A stretch of DNA of 64,000 nt, taken from assembly GCA_009363875.1 (NCBI GenBank), contig CM018680.1, forward strand, positions 63,771,279-63,835,278, in the 5' to 3' direction. Below the pieces are notes generated by a model. It ran no database searches. It was not told the origin of the DNA and saw nothing but the letters and a program-made list of their open reading frames with translations. Source of the stretch: Mikania micrantha (Eukaryota > Streptophyta > Magnoliopsida > Asterales > Asteraceae). Below, one piece after another: positions 44,770 to 56,316 of this stretch (its first letter is position 1; every line of letters begins with the position of its first letter). The position numbers and the translations under genes were made by a program.

Positions 44770-47151
44770 TTAAGAGTTGTTATCGGGTACAGCTTTCTCT
44801 TCAAACAGTTGGGGATACTTTAACTTCATGTGATCTTCACGTTCCCAAGTAAACTCGGGCCCGCGTCTTGAATTCCATCGAACCTTTACAATAGGAATAC
44901 GGCTTCGCCTCAGTTGTTTAACCTTGCGATCCATAATCTCTAAAGGTTCCTCGATAAAGTGTAACTGTTCATCCACTTGAATTTCTTCAATTGGGATGAC
45001 GAGAGACTCGTCAGCAAGGCATTTCTTTAGGTTGGAGACGTGAAACACGTCATGCACACCACTGAGTTCATCAGGTAATCTCAGTCTATACGCCACAGGA
45101 CCAATACGCTCGATGATCTCGAACGGTCCCACGTATCTTGGTGCTAATTTGCCTTTCTTCCCAAAGCGTACAACACCTTTCCATGGGGATACCTTTAACA
45201 TGACTCGGTCTCCCACTTGGAATTCCAACGGCTTGCGCCGTTTGTCGGCGTAGCTCTTTTGTCTGCTCCTTGTTGCTTGTAGTCTTCTCTGAATCTGGGC
45301 TATCTTGTCAGTGGTTTCCTGAATCAATTCAGGCCCAGTTATTCGGTTGTCTCCAATTTCAGTCCAACAGATCGGTGATCGACATTTCCGGCCATAAAGA
45401 GCCTCGAATGGTGCACATCCGATACTGCTGTGGTAACTGTTATTGTAGGAGAACTCAATCAGTGGCAAATGGGAATCCCAATTCCCACCGAAGTCTAGAA
45501 CACAGGTTCTCAACATGTCCTCTAGGGTTTGAATAGTACGTTCGCTTTGACCATCCGTTTGTGGGTGGTAAGCTGTACTCAGATTTAACTGTGTCCCTAG
45601 AGATTTCTGTAATGATTGCCAGAACCTTGATGTAAATCTGCTATCTCGATCAGAAATAATAGACAATGGCACACCGTGGCGTACCACTATCTCATTGATG
45701 TATAATCTTGCCAGTTTATCCATGGTGAAGTTCTCACGCATGGGCAAGAAATGAGCAGATTTTGTCAAACGATCAACGATCACCCAAATTGTATCGTGAC
45801 CACTGGAAGTGCGGGGTAGCTTGGTAATAAAATCCATAGCTATTTGTTCCCACTTCCAGAGCGGAATCTCAGGCTGTTCCAGTAGACCAGACGGTCTCTG
45901 GTGTTCCGCCTTTACTTTCGCACACGTAAGACACTGTCCGACATACTCGGCTATGTCTTTCTTCATTCCCGGCCACCAATAAAATCCACGCAAGTCTTGG
46001 TACATCTTATCAGCGCCTGGATGAACAGAGTATTTAGTCTTGTGTGCTTCATCGAAGATAAGTTTTCTCAATTCATCTACCGCAGGGATCCATATACGTT
46101 CTTTGTAGTAGATCATTCCATCGGACTTTGTGTCAAACTGTTTCTCTGCTCCGCAATCAAGTTCCCTCTTCAGATTACCTCGGTCAAGTGCTTCTTGTTG
46201 TGCTTGAATGATCTTGTCACTTAAACTGGTCTGCACGGTTATCCCCATTGCTCTAACACGTAGGGGTTTGACCCGTTCCTTCCGGCTCAAGGCATCAGCT
46301 ACAACGTTCGCCTTTCCCGGATGGTATTTGATCACACAATCATAATCATTCAGAAGTTCAACCCAACGGCGCTGTCGCATGTTGAGCTCCTTCTGATCAA
46401 AGATGTGCTGCAGACTTTTGTGATCAGTGAATATGGTGCACTTGGTGCCATATAAGTAATGTCTCCAAATCTTCAGTGCGAAGATTACAGCTCCCAGTTC
46501 AAGATCATGAGTAGTGTAATTTTTCTCATGAATCTTTAACTGTCTTGATGCATAGGCTATGACTTTGTCCCGCTGCATTAACACACAACCGAGTCCCTGA
46601 TGGGAAGCATCGCAGTACACAACAAAGTCATCACAGCCCTCTGGGAGAGATAGAATTGGAGCATCACACAATTTCTGTTTTAATGTCTGAAAAGCATCTT
46701 CTTGTTTCTGCTCCCAGACAAACGGTTCACTCTTCTGGGTTAGTTTAGTGAGAGGCAAAGCTATCTTAGAAAAGTTTGAGATAAACCTTCTGTAATAACC
46801 TGCCAACCCCAGAAAAGACCGTATCTCCGTCGGTGTCTTCGGAGCGTCCCAATTCTTTATCGCCTCGATCTTGGCGGGATCAACGTGAATTCCCTCGCTG
46901 TTGACAACATGTCCCAGAAATTGAACTTCTCTTAGCCAAAATTCACATTTGGAGAATTTGGCATAGAGTTTCTCTTCTTTCAACAGCTCCAAGATCTTTC
47001 TAAGGTGTTGCTCATGTTCTGTTTTGGTCTTGGAATAAATCAGTATGTCATCAATGAAAACAATGACAAACTGATCCAAGTACGGCTTGCACACTCGGTT
47101 CATGAGATCCATGAAAACCGCTGGTGCATTTGTCAATCTGTCACACCCCAT
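44770..47151 (-). CDS. Chimeric RT(C-terminal)-RNase H-integrase-chromodomain frame
   Basis: An uninterrupted 793-codon frame. The ATG at 47149-47151 lies in the end of LTR C, and five codons (MGCDR) run from the LTR across the deletion junction into RT at LTNAPAVFMDL. It then holds the RT active site (FIDDILIYS), RNase H, a complete integrase (HPGADKMYQ ... IISDRDSRFTS ... GQSERT) and a chromodomain, ending at the normal stop after AVPDNNS. RT fingers and motif A (first catalytic Asp) are missing, so RT should be dead. Integrase and chromodomain look whole. None of the three indels of the full unit is present. Because no gag or primer site remains, this unit could only act in trans, and only if transcribed from the adjacent LTR C. 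Confidence 0.85.
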   Translation of the reverse strand: MGCDRLTNAPAVFMDLMNRVCKPYLDQFVIVFIDDILIYSKTKTEHEQHLRKILELLKEEKLYAKFSKCEFWLREVQFLGHVVNSEGIHVDPAKIEAIKNWDAPKTPTEIRSFLGLAGYYRRFISNFSKIALPLTKLTQKSEPFVWEQKQEDAFQTLKQKLCDAPILSLPEGCDDFVVYCDASHQGLGCVLMQRDKVIAYASRQLKIHEKNYTTHDLELGAVIFALKIWRHYLYGTKCTIFTDHKSLQHIFDQKELNMRQRRWVELLNDYDCVIKYHPGKANVVADALSRKERVKPLRVRAMGITVQTSLSDKIIQAQQEALDRGNLKRELDCGAEKQFDTKSDGMIYYKERIWIPAVDELRKLIFDEAHKTKYSVHPGADKMYQDLRGFYWWPGMKKDIAEYVGQCLTCAKVKAEHQRPSGLLEQPEIPLWKWEQIAMDFITKLPRTSSGHDTIWVIVDRLTKSAHFLPMRENFTMDKLARLYINEIVVRHGVPLSIISDRDSRFTSRFWQSLQKSLGTQLNLSTAYHPQTDGQSERTIQTLEDMLRTCVLDFGGNWDSHLPLIEFSYNNSYHSSIGCAPFEALYGRKCRSPICWTEIGDNRITGPELIQETTDKIAQIQRRLQATRSRQKSYADKRRKPLEFQVGDRVMLKVSPWKGVVRFGKKGKLAPRYVGPFEIIERIGPVAYRLRLPDELSGVHDVFHVSNLKKCLADESLVIPIEEIQVDEQLHFIEEPLEIMDRKVKQLRRSRIPIVKVRWNSRRGPEFTWEREDHMKLKYPQLFEEKAVPDNNS

Positions 47152-47485
47152 CGGCTTTCCCGTCGGGCGGAAGGTTCTCGGGCGCGATATCGTGAGTGAT
47201 AATCGTGATGATCAGATTGTTTACATAGCATCAACATTGAGAATAACTAGAGCACAATATAGCATTTAACTAGGATTACAAAGTTAAATTACAGATGTTA
47301 ATGCTTGATAATTTAACCAAGTAACCTATCAAATGAATCAAATGTTTACCATCTTGTAATTGTACAAGATATCAAAATAGATTCATAGCTTTCATCAAAA
47401 GATGTGCTTTTCCAAAATCTACTTGGTCCTTTAACTAGGCATCCTAGTATGCATTCCTGAGCCCTAGCTTAATCTTGTACATCAC

Positions 47486-49108
47486 CTGAGAAAGCATGTA
47501 AGAAAACAAAGTCAACACAATGGCTGGTGAGTTCATATAGTTTTAGTATTTGAAAATTTGTTTTGCAAACCTTTTCGATAAAACCTTAACCTCATTAACA
47601 TCACCTGTATCATCCAACTCGGTATGCTTATATATAGGGCATACGAAAGGGTCGAGCCTGCAACCCGCCCAGACGCCATCCCACCACATACTAAGCCACA
47701 TAGGACATTGGTGTTAATGATAATTAAGCATTTTACCTACCATTCAATTCCATCATAGTTTCAAGCATCTTGTTCAGAAGTTTAAGATATCTACCCAATA
47801 GTATTCACAAACCCTTTCGGTAACAACTTTAACCTCATTAACATCACCTATAATATCCAGATCGGTATGCTTATATATAGGGCATATGTAGGGTCGAGCC
47901 TACAACCCGCCCAGCCAACATCCCACCACATACTAATCCACATATGACAGTGTTGTTAATGATAATTAAGCGTCTTACCTACCATCCAATCCCATCATAG
48001 TTTTACGTATTCTGTTTTATGAGTTTCAACATGCACATAGTAGCATTCCAGTATCGAGTTTTGAGAATTACCATTATGGATAGCTGAACACCCTAAGGAA
48101 TTCAGCATCCATCCATAACGGAACTAAGTATGACTCGCGACGTGTTTTGATAGAGGAATCCTCAAGATGACACAAAGTCAGCTAGAAGGAACCAAAATCA
48201 TTCTAGTCACTCGTCATAACCATGGATGAATCAAGAAGAACAGTGAATGACTAGTATGGCTTGACCACTGTCAAGACGCGTCGGCCACTCAGTCTGTCTT
48301 ACATGATTCTGACAACGAAGAGCACTGATGACTAGTATGGCTTGACCAATGTCAAGACGCGGCGGCCAATCAGTCTGTCTTACGATGTCCGATAGCTTAA
48401 GCATACAAGTTTAGAGCATTCACATATTCTTACTGATGACTAGTATGGGTTGACACACATGTCAACACGCGGCGGTCAATCAGCCTATTGTTTTAAGCAT
48501 TCCAAGCATTTCGTGCATTCAAGCATATTGAGCATACAAGAGTTCTAAGCATTCCAAGCATTTCATGCATTCGAGCATATTGAGCATACAAGAGTTTAAA
48601 GCATTCCAAGCATTTCAAGCGTTTCAAGCATATCAAGCATTCTAAGCATAAAAGCCTATGGGAGTTTTAGAATTTGTTTTCTTAGGCATTTAAAAGCATC
48701 AAGAGTTTTAGGTACTCAAGTATAAGTGTAAAAAAAAGCATTAGCATTTAGAATAATTGTAATAGCATTAGCATTGAGCATTTGAGTATAAAGCAATAGC
48801 ATTTAGAATAAGTGGAGTAGCATTAGCATTTAGAATAATTGTAATAGCATTAGCAACAAGCATTTTAGTATAAAGCATTAGCATTTTGAATAAGTGGAAT
48901 ACCATTAGCATTTAGAATAATTGTAATAGCATTAGCATCGAGCATTTGAGTATAAAGCATTAGCATTCAGAATATATGTAAAAGCATTATGAATAAGTAT
49001 AAAAGCGTTTAAGAAGCATTAAAGCATTTATTTAAAATGTGTAAACATGCTTCTCAGTCCCGTAGTAAAATAAAATGAAATGATTTGAAAAGGGACAAAT
49101 GAACTCAC
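47486..49108 (-). other. Predicted leader intron in LTR C, right copy (1623 nt)
   Basis: The sense donor is ACAAG/GTGAGTTCATTTGTCCC. The acceptor is TGCTTTCTCAG/GTGATG, ending at 47486, with CTCACCAGC and GTTGAC upstream. If used, it would bring the TATA-proximal leader close to the ATG of the chimeric frame. Confidence 0.55.
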
Positions 49109-50718
49109 CTTGTGTTTGAAGTGGTTGACTTAGTATAAACAAGAAATGCACGCGCTCTTTGTTGTACTTGAGTTTATTTTCACGATCCTGTATTGATTTC
49201 ACGTTGTTGTAACTTGTAAGTATGAGTTGTAAAGATTCGTGTACGTGCATGTGTTAGTCCTGAGGTTGACTAACACTTGCGGGTCTCAGTCCTCATTCGG
49301 CCTCGATCCTATTATTAGGGTTCGTTGTTACCATAAGTCCTTACGTTATGTGTTTAGCTTTAACCCCACTCTTGTAATCTCAAAGACTTGCCATTACATG
49401 TTGGTAAGCGCATTGAGATTATGTAAATTCTTTAACATATTTAAAATACCCTTAACATGTGTTTTATGTAGCCACTTCGCTTCATTAGATTCTATGAAAT
49501 GGTTTCTAGTTGTTAGATGTAAATGTAACAAATATATTGCCACGTTTTGTAGTAAAACCATAATTATTAATCAATTTCCCATGTATGGTTCTTATAATCG
49601 TTTTCAAGTGTATGTTCCAAGGTTAATGATGTGGGCCGAATTATTGGACTATGGGCCAAATGTTAAAGGTTCGGCCCAATGTGCGTATGTATGGGCCGAT
49701 TCTAGGTGGCTTTGGGCCGATTGTGACATGGTGGGCTAAACAAAAAGGTTTGGGTTAATTAATGGGGCCGAGCATCTACTGTTGGGCCGAGATAATTTCT
49801 ACCACCCTTGGGCCAAATAACTTCCTTGGGCCGAAGCAATGATTTTCTTGGGCTAGATAATAGGCCCAGGCTGCTTGTGATGAAGCTGCGGTCGAAAGAA
49901 GGCAGCCTCCCCGACTCACTCCTTGCCAGGTTCGGCAGTCTTGGTTCAGGGATATGGGTTCGGCTATGCTATGGTTCGTGACTTGCATGAGAAGGTTCGT
50001 TCACCATGTTGCGCTCAAAGGGTTCGGGGGTTCCAAGGGGTTCGGCTGATGGTTTGTTGAACATAGGTTCGGTCAAGGTAAATAGGTTCGCCTGAGATTA
50101 GAAGGTTCGTCTAGAAAGCAGGTTCGGTGGGCATGGAGGTTCGCATAGCTGGAATGGTTCGGCGAGGTCATGAGGGTTTGGTGGTTGCTAGGAAGGTTCG
50201 TGGCTACTGGGTTCGCCACACAGATTCGGCTAGGGTTCGTGTGTAGAAGATTCGGTGGTGATGACAGCCAAGGGTTCGGTCGGAACCATGCAGGTTTGGC
50301 CACCTGCTTCATTTCGTGTCTGGTTCGGCCTCATCATCCTCATCGAATCCAATGATGTTGCAGGTTGCCCGCATGTCAATGCTATGCCCTAAGGAGTCCC
50401 CAAGAGAGTAGGGTAGGTGTGGTAGGGTTGTAACACCGGTTACATGTTTGCGTGTCGACCCAAAAGTACAAAACCCTAATATTTCGAACTTTCCAAGCTC
50501 ATTACCTCGATTTTCAGTGGTTGTCTTCTCCGATCTGCTGTAGTTTTAGGTAGAGCTCGTTGCTAGCTACGCGTGGACACCAAGAACGTTCGATTTCGTT
50601 GAGAAACGACCAAGATATGATGATTTGAAGCTTGAAATTTTAGAGAGGGAAATAGGTTCGGGATTTATGTTTAGAGAGAGAGTGAAAGTAATAAATGAGG
50701 AAAAAGCCCTCATTTGGT

Positions 50719-50730
50719 GTTTATATACCC
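50719..50730 (-). promoter_or_regulatory. LTR promoter TATA box, 5' LTR of element C
   Basis: Sense strand GGGTATATAAACACC, followed by a CT-rich stretch (CTCTCTCTCTAAAC). It matches in position the TATA boxes of family-B LTRs and would drive leftward transcription towards the chimeric pol frame. Confidence 0.6.
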
Positions 50731-51554
50731 TGAGGGTATTCGGCACGCTACGCGCGTGTTTTTGTAACTTAAATCAAAAGACTTTGTTTGAATTAATTTG
50801 AGAATGGTTATTCCTATTAAATGTTTTTAAAATTATTTCTCTTGAATTATTTATCGAAATCTATTATTTTAAGCGTTTCTTTAGCTCGTTCGTGTATTTA
50901 ATTAAATAACTTTATTTTACGCGTTTTAATTAAAATAGTTTCCTTTTAATTTATTGCTAATGAGTTTCAAAATTGTAAAACAGAAAATATTATATTTTCT
51001 TAAATTTATTATCGTTCGTATCGTTTTCGTTTTCGTTTCGTCATCATGCGTCACCATCGCGCGTATTCGTTCGAATCGTCATTCGAACGAACACGACGAT
51101 GGTTTGGCTTTCTGATTCTTGTTTTCTACTTTCCAGTCATCATTTCAGAACTTAAAACTTTCAGATTTATTTGTACAGATCGTCACCTATACGAATAATT
51201 CGTCGGTTTGGCATTCTATAACAACAACCGTTATGGTTTCGTTCTGTTTAACCTCGCATACGTTTATACATAATAGCATCAAATCAAGCATCTGTGTGTC
51301 AGTTCTGTGTTGTCTGATGTGTTTCTGACTGTTAAACCATGAGGTTTATGTCAGATTTTAGAACAATAGCATAATAGTTTAGTGTCAAGCATCAAAGGTT
51401 AATAGTGTATAAATAATTCACGTAGTTTATGCCTGAGTTACTGTGCCAGTTACTGTACTGGTCACTGTTCCGGTAACGTTTCCGGAACTGATGTTACAAG
51501 TAGTGCCAGGTAGCCTCTCAATCCATGCCAAGCTATTATCCTTCGTTTGCTTAC

Positions 51555-53049
51555 CTGCCAATCTAGTATGCATAAAAGTCAGAAATGCTGAGTGAGTTCT
51601 ATTGTAATTCTTATAAACAGTAATTATGTTCTTAGAACATGTTCATTGCTTTGTTTTCTTATAAAAATATTTTTCTTCATTTATCATGTCTCTTTGACAT
51701 ACTTTGTCTTTTTCTTTATCATGTACCATCATATTCTTTCTGTTTTGTCTTTACCAACTTTTTCTTTGATTCTTTCTTTAACTTAGCTTTTATTCTTACT
51801 ATAACCTTATCTTTACTTTTACATATCTTTGTCTTTGATCTATACATTTCTTTACTCTTTTCTTTATTAACTCACTCATGGGTATATACATGAGAGGGCC
51901 GGTATTTCTTACACCCCATAAATTTAGTAAATACCTCTTTACAAAACTTGTAAGAAAACTTACACGCCGGGTATACCAATTTCTTAGTAAGACCCTCTTT
52001 ACAAAACTTGTAAGAAAACTTACAAGCCGGGTATACCAATTTCTTGGTAAGTCCCTCTTTACAAAACTTGAAAGAAAACTTACAAGCCGGGTATACCAAT
52101 TTCTTGGTAAGTCCCACTTTACAAAACTTGTAAGAAAACTTACAAGCCGGGTATACCAATTCGTTGGTAAGTCCCTCTTTACAAAACTTGTAAGAAAACT
52201 TACAAGCCAGGTATACCAATTTCTTGGTAAGTCCCTTTTTACAATTAACCGGTGTGCCCTACACGGGTATGCCCGGGCAAGAAAACAGTGAATGCAATCT
52301 CTCTTTGGCTTACGTGCAGGTAATCTTTACAATGGGGACCCCTCTTTAATTCTTTAATCGGCCTCTTTATTCATTCATTCTTTATTCTTCACTGTTTAAG
52401 TCTTTAAACAGTTGTCTGCTCTTTAGCATGCTTCTTTATTCTTCTTTACTTCTTTGTTCTATGCATTGTGTATGTTTTATACACTTTCTAATCTTTACTT
52501 CTTTAACAATTCTTACTTTGCTTGAATAATATTAATTTTATTAATTAATTCTTTACTTCTGATATTAATAATTTAATATTATTCCATAACATTCCACTTT
52601 GAGATTTTACCATTTCCGTCATAAAATTTAGTTTCAGTTCGGATATATACTCTTAGTTCATATGAGCTTCCATTCAATTCGGATGAACTAACTTTGTTCA
52701 AATGATCAACTTATACTCAGTTCGAATGAACAATTATGTTCAAAAAGAACATGGACTTATCGGGACTTAATTTACTTTTATATTCTATAATTACTTCATA
52801 CTTTAAAATATACATATGTTATCTTTATTCATGATCCTTTAGTATATTCATTATTTACTTTTATAAACTTTGTGTTACTGTTTACCTTTGAATATACGTT
52901 ATTGTTCACACGATGACCCTTTATCTATATATTGAGACAATTAACTTAATCACAAAAACATAACTTAAAATAGTTGAAAACCATTTAGTATGCATATTAG
53001 CCCCAAAACAATTTTAAAACATATAAAAGACATGGGGCTAGAAACTCAC
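51555..53049 (-). other. Predicted leader intron in solo LTR E (1495 nt)
   Basis: The sense donor is CCAT/GTGAGTTTCTAGCCCC. The acceptor is ACTAGATTGGCAG/GTAAGC, ending at 51555, preceded by GAACTCACTCAGC and a TCTGACTTTT branch-like word. The donor flank (T before GT) is weak. The GTGAGTTTC...AGCCCC block is conserved. Confidence 0.42.
51935..52242. repeat. 60-bp tandem repeat with internal hairpins
   Basis: About five copies of an exact 60-bp period unit. Each contains the inverted repeat CTTGTAAG-AAAA-CTTACAAG (8-bp stem, 4-base loop), then CCGGGTATACCAATTTCTTGG. Copies differ at only a few bases (for example GAAAG for GTAAG in the third). It lies inside the predicted intron of LTR E. Because 60 is a multiple of three, both strands show repeat-protein-like open frames that are not genes. 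Confidence 0.9.
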
Positions 53050-54512
53050 ATGGAGTCTTAGCTATTAATGCAGTCTAACTTGAACAAAGGTCTTAATCAA
53101 GTAAACCTTCGTATCGGTCCGTTGAATCTACGCGCTTGATCAATACCTCGCTATGTATCTATAACTATTAAATGATTTAAGAAATCATTCATCTTACTAC
53201 TTATAATTCTTACCAAGTCTAAACCGTATTTGAGGACGTTTAAGTTGATAAAACTTACTTTTAAATCTTACGAAAAACGGGCAGAATTCCCTTTATTTTA
53301 GTCAAATCCAGACAACTCAAGTTGTCTATTTTATAACCAAATCTCAAATAATCAACTCTAAAAAATTATTATTCATCCTCAAACATGGCACACATAATCA
53401 AACTAGTGGCAATTAAACATTTCAATAACTTGTAAATAAGTTATACCTTTCATTTGTTTGGTTTGCCTATATGAACCCGCTCGTTAACACCCATTTAGAT
53501 AACCGACCAGTTCCTTCGACTCGGTTTCACATCTTGAATCTTCCCGTCCTCACCGAATCTACCTAACCAATTTTGACCAAGTTGACTTCATTGACCAGAT
53601 TTGAACCCAAACCCATGGTTCGGTTTTTCACTCAACAACATACGAGTAGCTCGAACCTAGACCAAACGAATCCGATAGAGGCAATTCAGGTGTCTACGGT
53701 TTCGTATCTTCGAGCTCGACCTTCTACATCAGTTTCCTCTTGCCGTCGCTGCTGCTATAGTCGCCGGAAACGCGAACAACTCGCCGGAATCCTCCCAGCA
53801 GCACTGTTCTGTTCAGGAGCATGAAAACTCGACCTCCAGACTCAAAATCGGAAACCCAACGGTGAAAGTCTTCGTTTATGTGTTAGGAAGCTTCGGTTAA
53901 AATTCGAGAGCGATCCAACGGTTAGATCTCCGGGGAACGTCCTATCTCCGAGGCTGGTTCTCTCTTTTCTTCTCTGTGATCTCCCTGGCCGACTTCGAAC
54001 GATATTACCCAAAAAAATCTGCAATTCTTAACTTTTAATTAATTTAAAAGTTACACTTTGACCCCCTCATCTATGAATTCCTATTTTTAAAACCCCCTTC
54101 TACTTTCCTCACATATTTTTAATATTCATGAGCTTGTATCGTGTTCATACTTTATCGTATAACGGTCCCGCTTATATTAATTTGATCATAATTTCTTGTA
54201 ACATTTCGAATTTATGTAATATTAAAATCATTAATGAAAAATTCGAAGTTTCATTTTTATTACGAATCATTAAATATACATACATATACATATATATATA
54301 TATATATATATCTATATATAATAACAAGAAAAAAAATATTTACATATGAATATAATGATAATACAAATAAACAACAATAGTAATAACACTTTTATATATT
54401 TTTTAGTTTATGAGAGAAGTTTTAATAAAATATATATAAGTAATAATAATAATAAATAAATAATTAGTATGTTAAACTTTATAAAGAATGTTATAAAATA
54501 TATATATATATA

Positions 54513-54738
54513 GGAGAAAGTGAATATGGGGCTGTTAAGCACCTAAATTAGGTGTGAAACCTATCAAAACGACGTAGTTTTGATTAAATCTCATTAATTT
54601 GGTAGTTGCAAAATTTATGGAGTGAAAATAGGAACAAAAAAAAATTACCATAATTAATGAGATTTAATCAAAACTACGTCGTTTTGATGGGTTTCACACC
54701 TAAGTTAGGTGCTTAACAACCCCATATTCACCTTCCCC
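54513..54738. mobile_element. Foldback MITE, Mutator-like
   Basis: A 226-bp element whose two arms of about 90 bp are near-perfect inverted repeats. The outer arm holds GTGAATATGGGG and TTAAGCACCTAA, the inner arm CAAAACGACGTAGTTTTGAT and AATCTCATTAAT. The centre is a short AT-rich spacer. Flanks are ATATATATA on both sides (54504-54512, 54739-54747), which would be a 9-bp duplication of Mutator type but lies in a TA microsatellite, so it is ambiguous. It is absent from the A-family LTR at 1802-19630. Confidence 0.8.
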
Positions 54739-55734
54739 ATATATATAATGTATATATAATAAATAAATGAATAAATAAGAATATAAGATTTTAATATTTA
54801 TAGTTTTCTTTTAAAATGAGGGGGACCAAAACTGCAAATCTTTGAAACTGATATTGTAAAGAAAACATGGGGGACTAGAAGTGTCAACACCCCAAAGTTC
54901 TCATCTTCTTTACCCACATTTCCCATGGACCAACCCAACCACCATTTTTGACCCATTTGTTCAAATAGACCAAATCAACGCATGAAATCAGTAAAAATTC
55001 ATACTTTCAACAACCCCGAACACAATGGGATCGATAACAAACACCGAATCGTCGAATAATTCAAAAATAAATTCGAAAATCGTTCCTAAATAATCGTAAC
55101 CGATCGGGTATGCTAAAATTTATATAAACGAACATAGAAATGAAATTAAATCATCCCAATCGTTCCTTCCATACCTACGAACCAGTCTGAGCACTCAACA
55201 GGCCCTCACGAGCTCTCTTGATCGTGAAATCGAGACTACAAGCTTCGTTTTTCTTATTCAAATCGGCATTACTCGAAACCCATTCATTTCGAAACAAAGG
55301 TACAAGTACTATATATCAATAAATTCTTTTTTAGATGCTTAAAAAAAGCCCTAATGTTTCTTGTTCGATTACATCATGATTCGAACGGATTTACGGGTTA
55401 AAGGAATTAGGGCTACGATTTGGAAAAAAAAAGATTGGGGAAGAACTCAGAGTTAATTTATAACTCAAACAAATGAAATAGTATTACAGCTGATCGCATA
55501 GATCAACCGGTTAACACTCTCCATGAGAGGATAACGGTCGCGGGTTTAAGATCCGGCAGGGCCGGTCTTTTTGCTATTTTTAGTAAACTTTTTATATCTT
55601 TTTACTTAATACTTATTTTTAAATTCTGATTTCACCATAAATTTTTATAAAACTAAAACTGTTATAAAAAAAATAATAATAAATACATAAATAAACTAAT
55701 ATCAACAAATATCATAAAAAAACGTGTATTATTA

Positions 55735-56063
55735 AAATTATTATTATTATTATTATCATTATTATTTTATTATTACTGTGATTATTATATTATTATTAAT
55801 TACTATATTATTATTATAGTTAATATTATTATTAATTACTACTATTTTATTATTACTATGATTAATATAGTTAACATTATTATTATTAATTATTATTACT
55901 ATAGTCAAAGGTATTAATATTACAATTATCATTATTACTATTACTAATATTATTAATAGTATTATTGTAGTAGTTGTTGTTGTTGTTCTTCTTCTCCTCC
56001 TCCTTCTTCTTCTTCTTGTTGTTCTTGTTCTTGTTCTTGTTCTTGTTCTTGTTATTGTTATTG

Positions 56064-56135
<72 letters not shown>

Positions 56136-56169
56136 TTATTATAGTTATTAACAAAATTATTATTATTAC

Positions 56170-56217
<48 letters not shown>

Positions 56218-56284
56218 AAATATTATTATTATTATTACCATTACTATTACAATTATTAGTGGCATTATTAATAAAAGTATCATC

Positions 56285-56316
<32 letters not shown>

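Larger units (their letters stand above)
32067..47138 (-). mobile_element. Element D: tandem Tekay chromovirus, one full and one partial unit
   Basis: Arrangement on the + strand: LTR (32067-35961), full internal region (35962-40839), LTR (40840-44735), then partial internal region (44736-47138) from the polypurine tract to mid-RT. The two LTRs are 3895 and 3896 bp and differ at only about nine sites by eye. The duplicated internal halves differ at about eleven. An LTR-internal-LTR-internal array with a shared LTR is the signature of unequal recombination between LTRs. The right end is a deletion junction, so D's target duplication cannot be checked. Confidence 0.88.
28834..51498 (-). mobile_element. 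Composite element C containing tandem element D
   Basis: A 22.7-kb composite bounded by family-C LTRs and flanked by a perfect AGTAG duplication (28829-28833 and 51499-51503). The left (3') LTR C is cut at 32066 by element D. The right (5') LTR C (47139-51498) joins directly to element D's RT. C's own primer site, gag and pol are missing. The AGTAG pair shows the whole block derives from a single original insertion of C, with D nested in it and a large deletion later. Confidence 0.85.
47139..51498 (-). repeat. 5' LTR of element C
   Basis: 4360 bp; the + strand reads TGTCACACCCCA ... GATGTTACA. Near its start about 19 bp present in the left copy (AGCCGGCGGGAACGG region) are replaced by a few bases, which creates the ATG used by the chimeric frame. 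It has two TATA-like blocks (about 47621-47690 and 47867-47937), W-box repeats, an AGCATT array, and TGGGCC/GGTTCG arrays (49630-50340). Confidence 0.88.

Noticed and set aside
28834..51498. Simple nesting of an intact element D inside element C
   Set aside because: The sequence after the second D LTR is D pol and not the missing part of LTR C, so a tandem duplication plus deletion is needed to explain the order.
51935..52242. CRISPR-like regular repeat
   Set aside because: The units are directly abutting with no variable spacers, and the context is a plant LTR.
51872..52291. Repeat-protein-like open frames on both strands over the 60-bp array
   Set aside because: The period 60 is divisible by three, so any unit without stops yields a repeated peptide. 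Frames exist on both strands and lie in a solo LTR.
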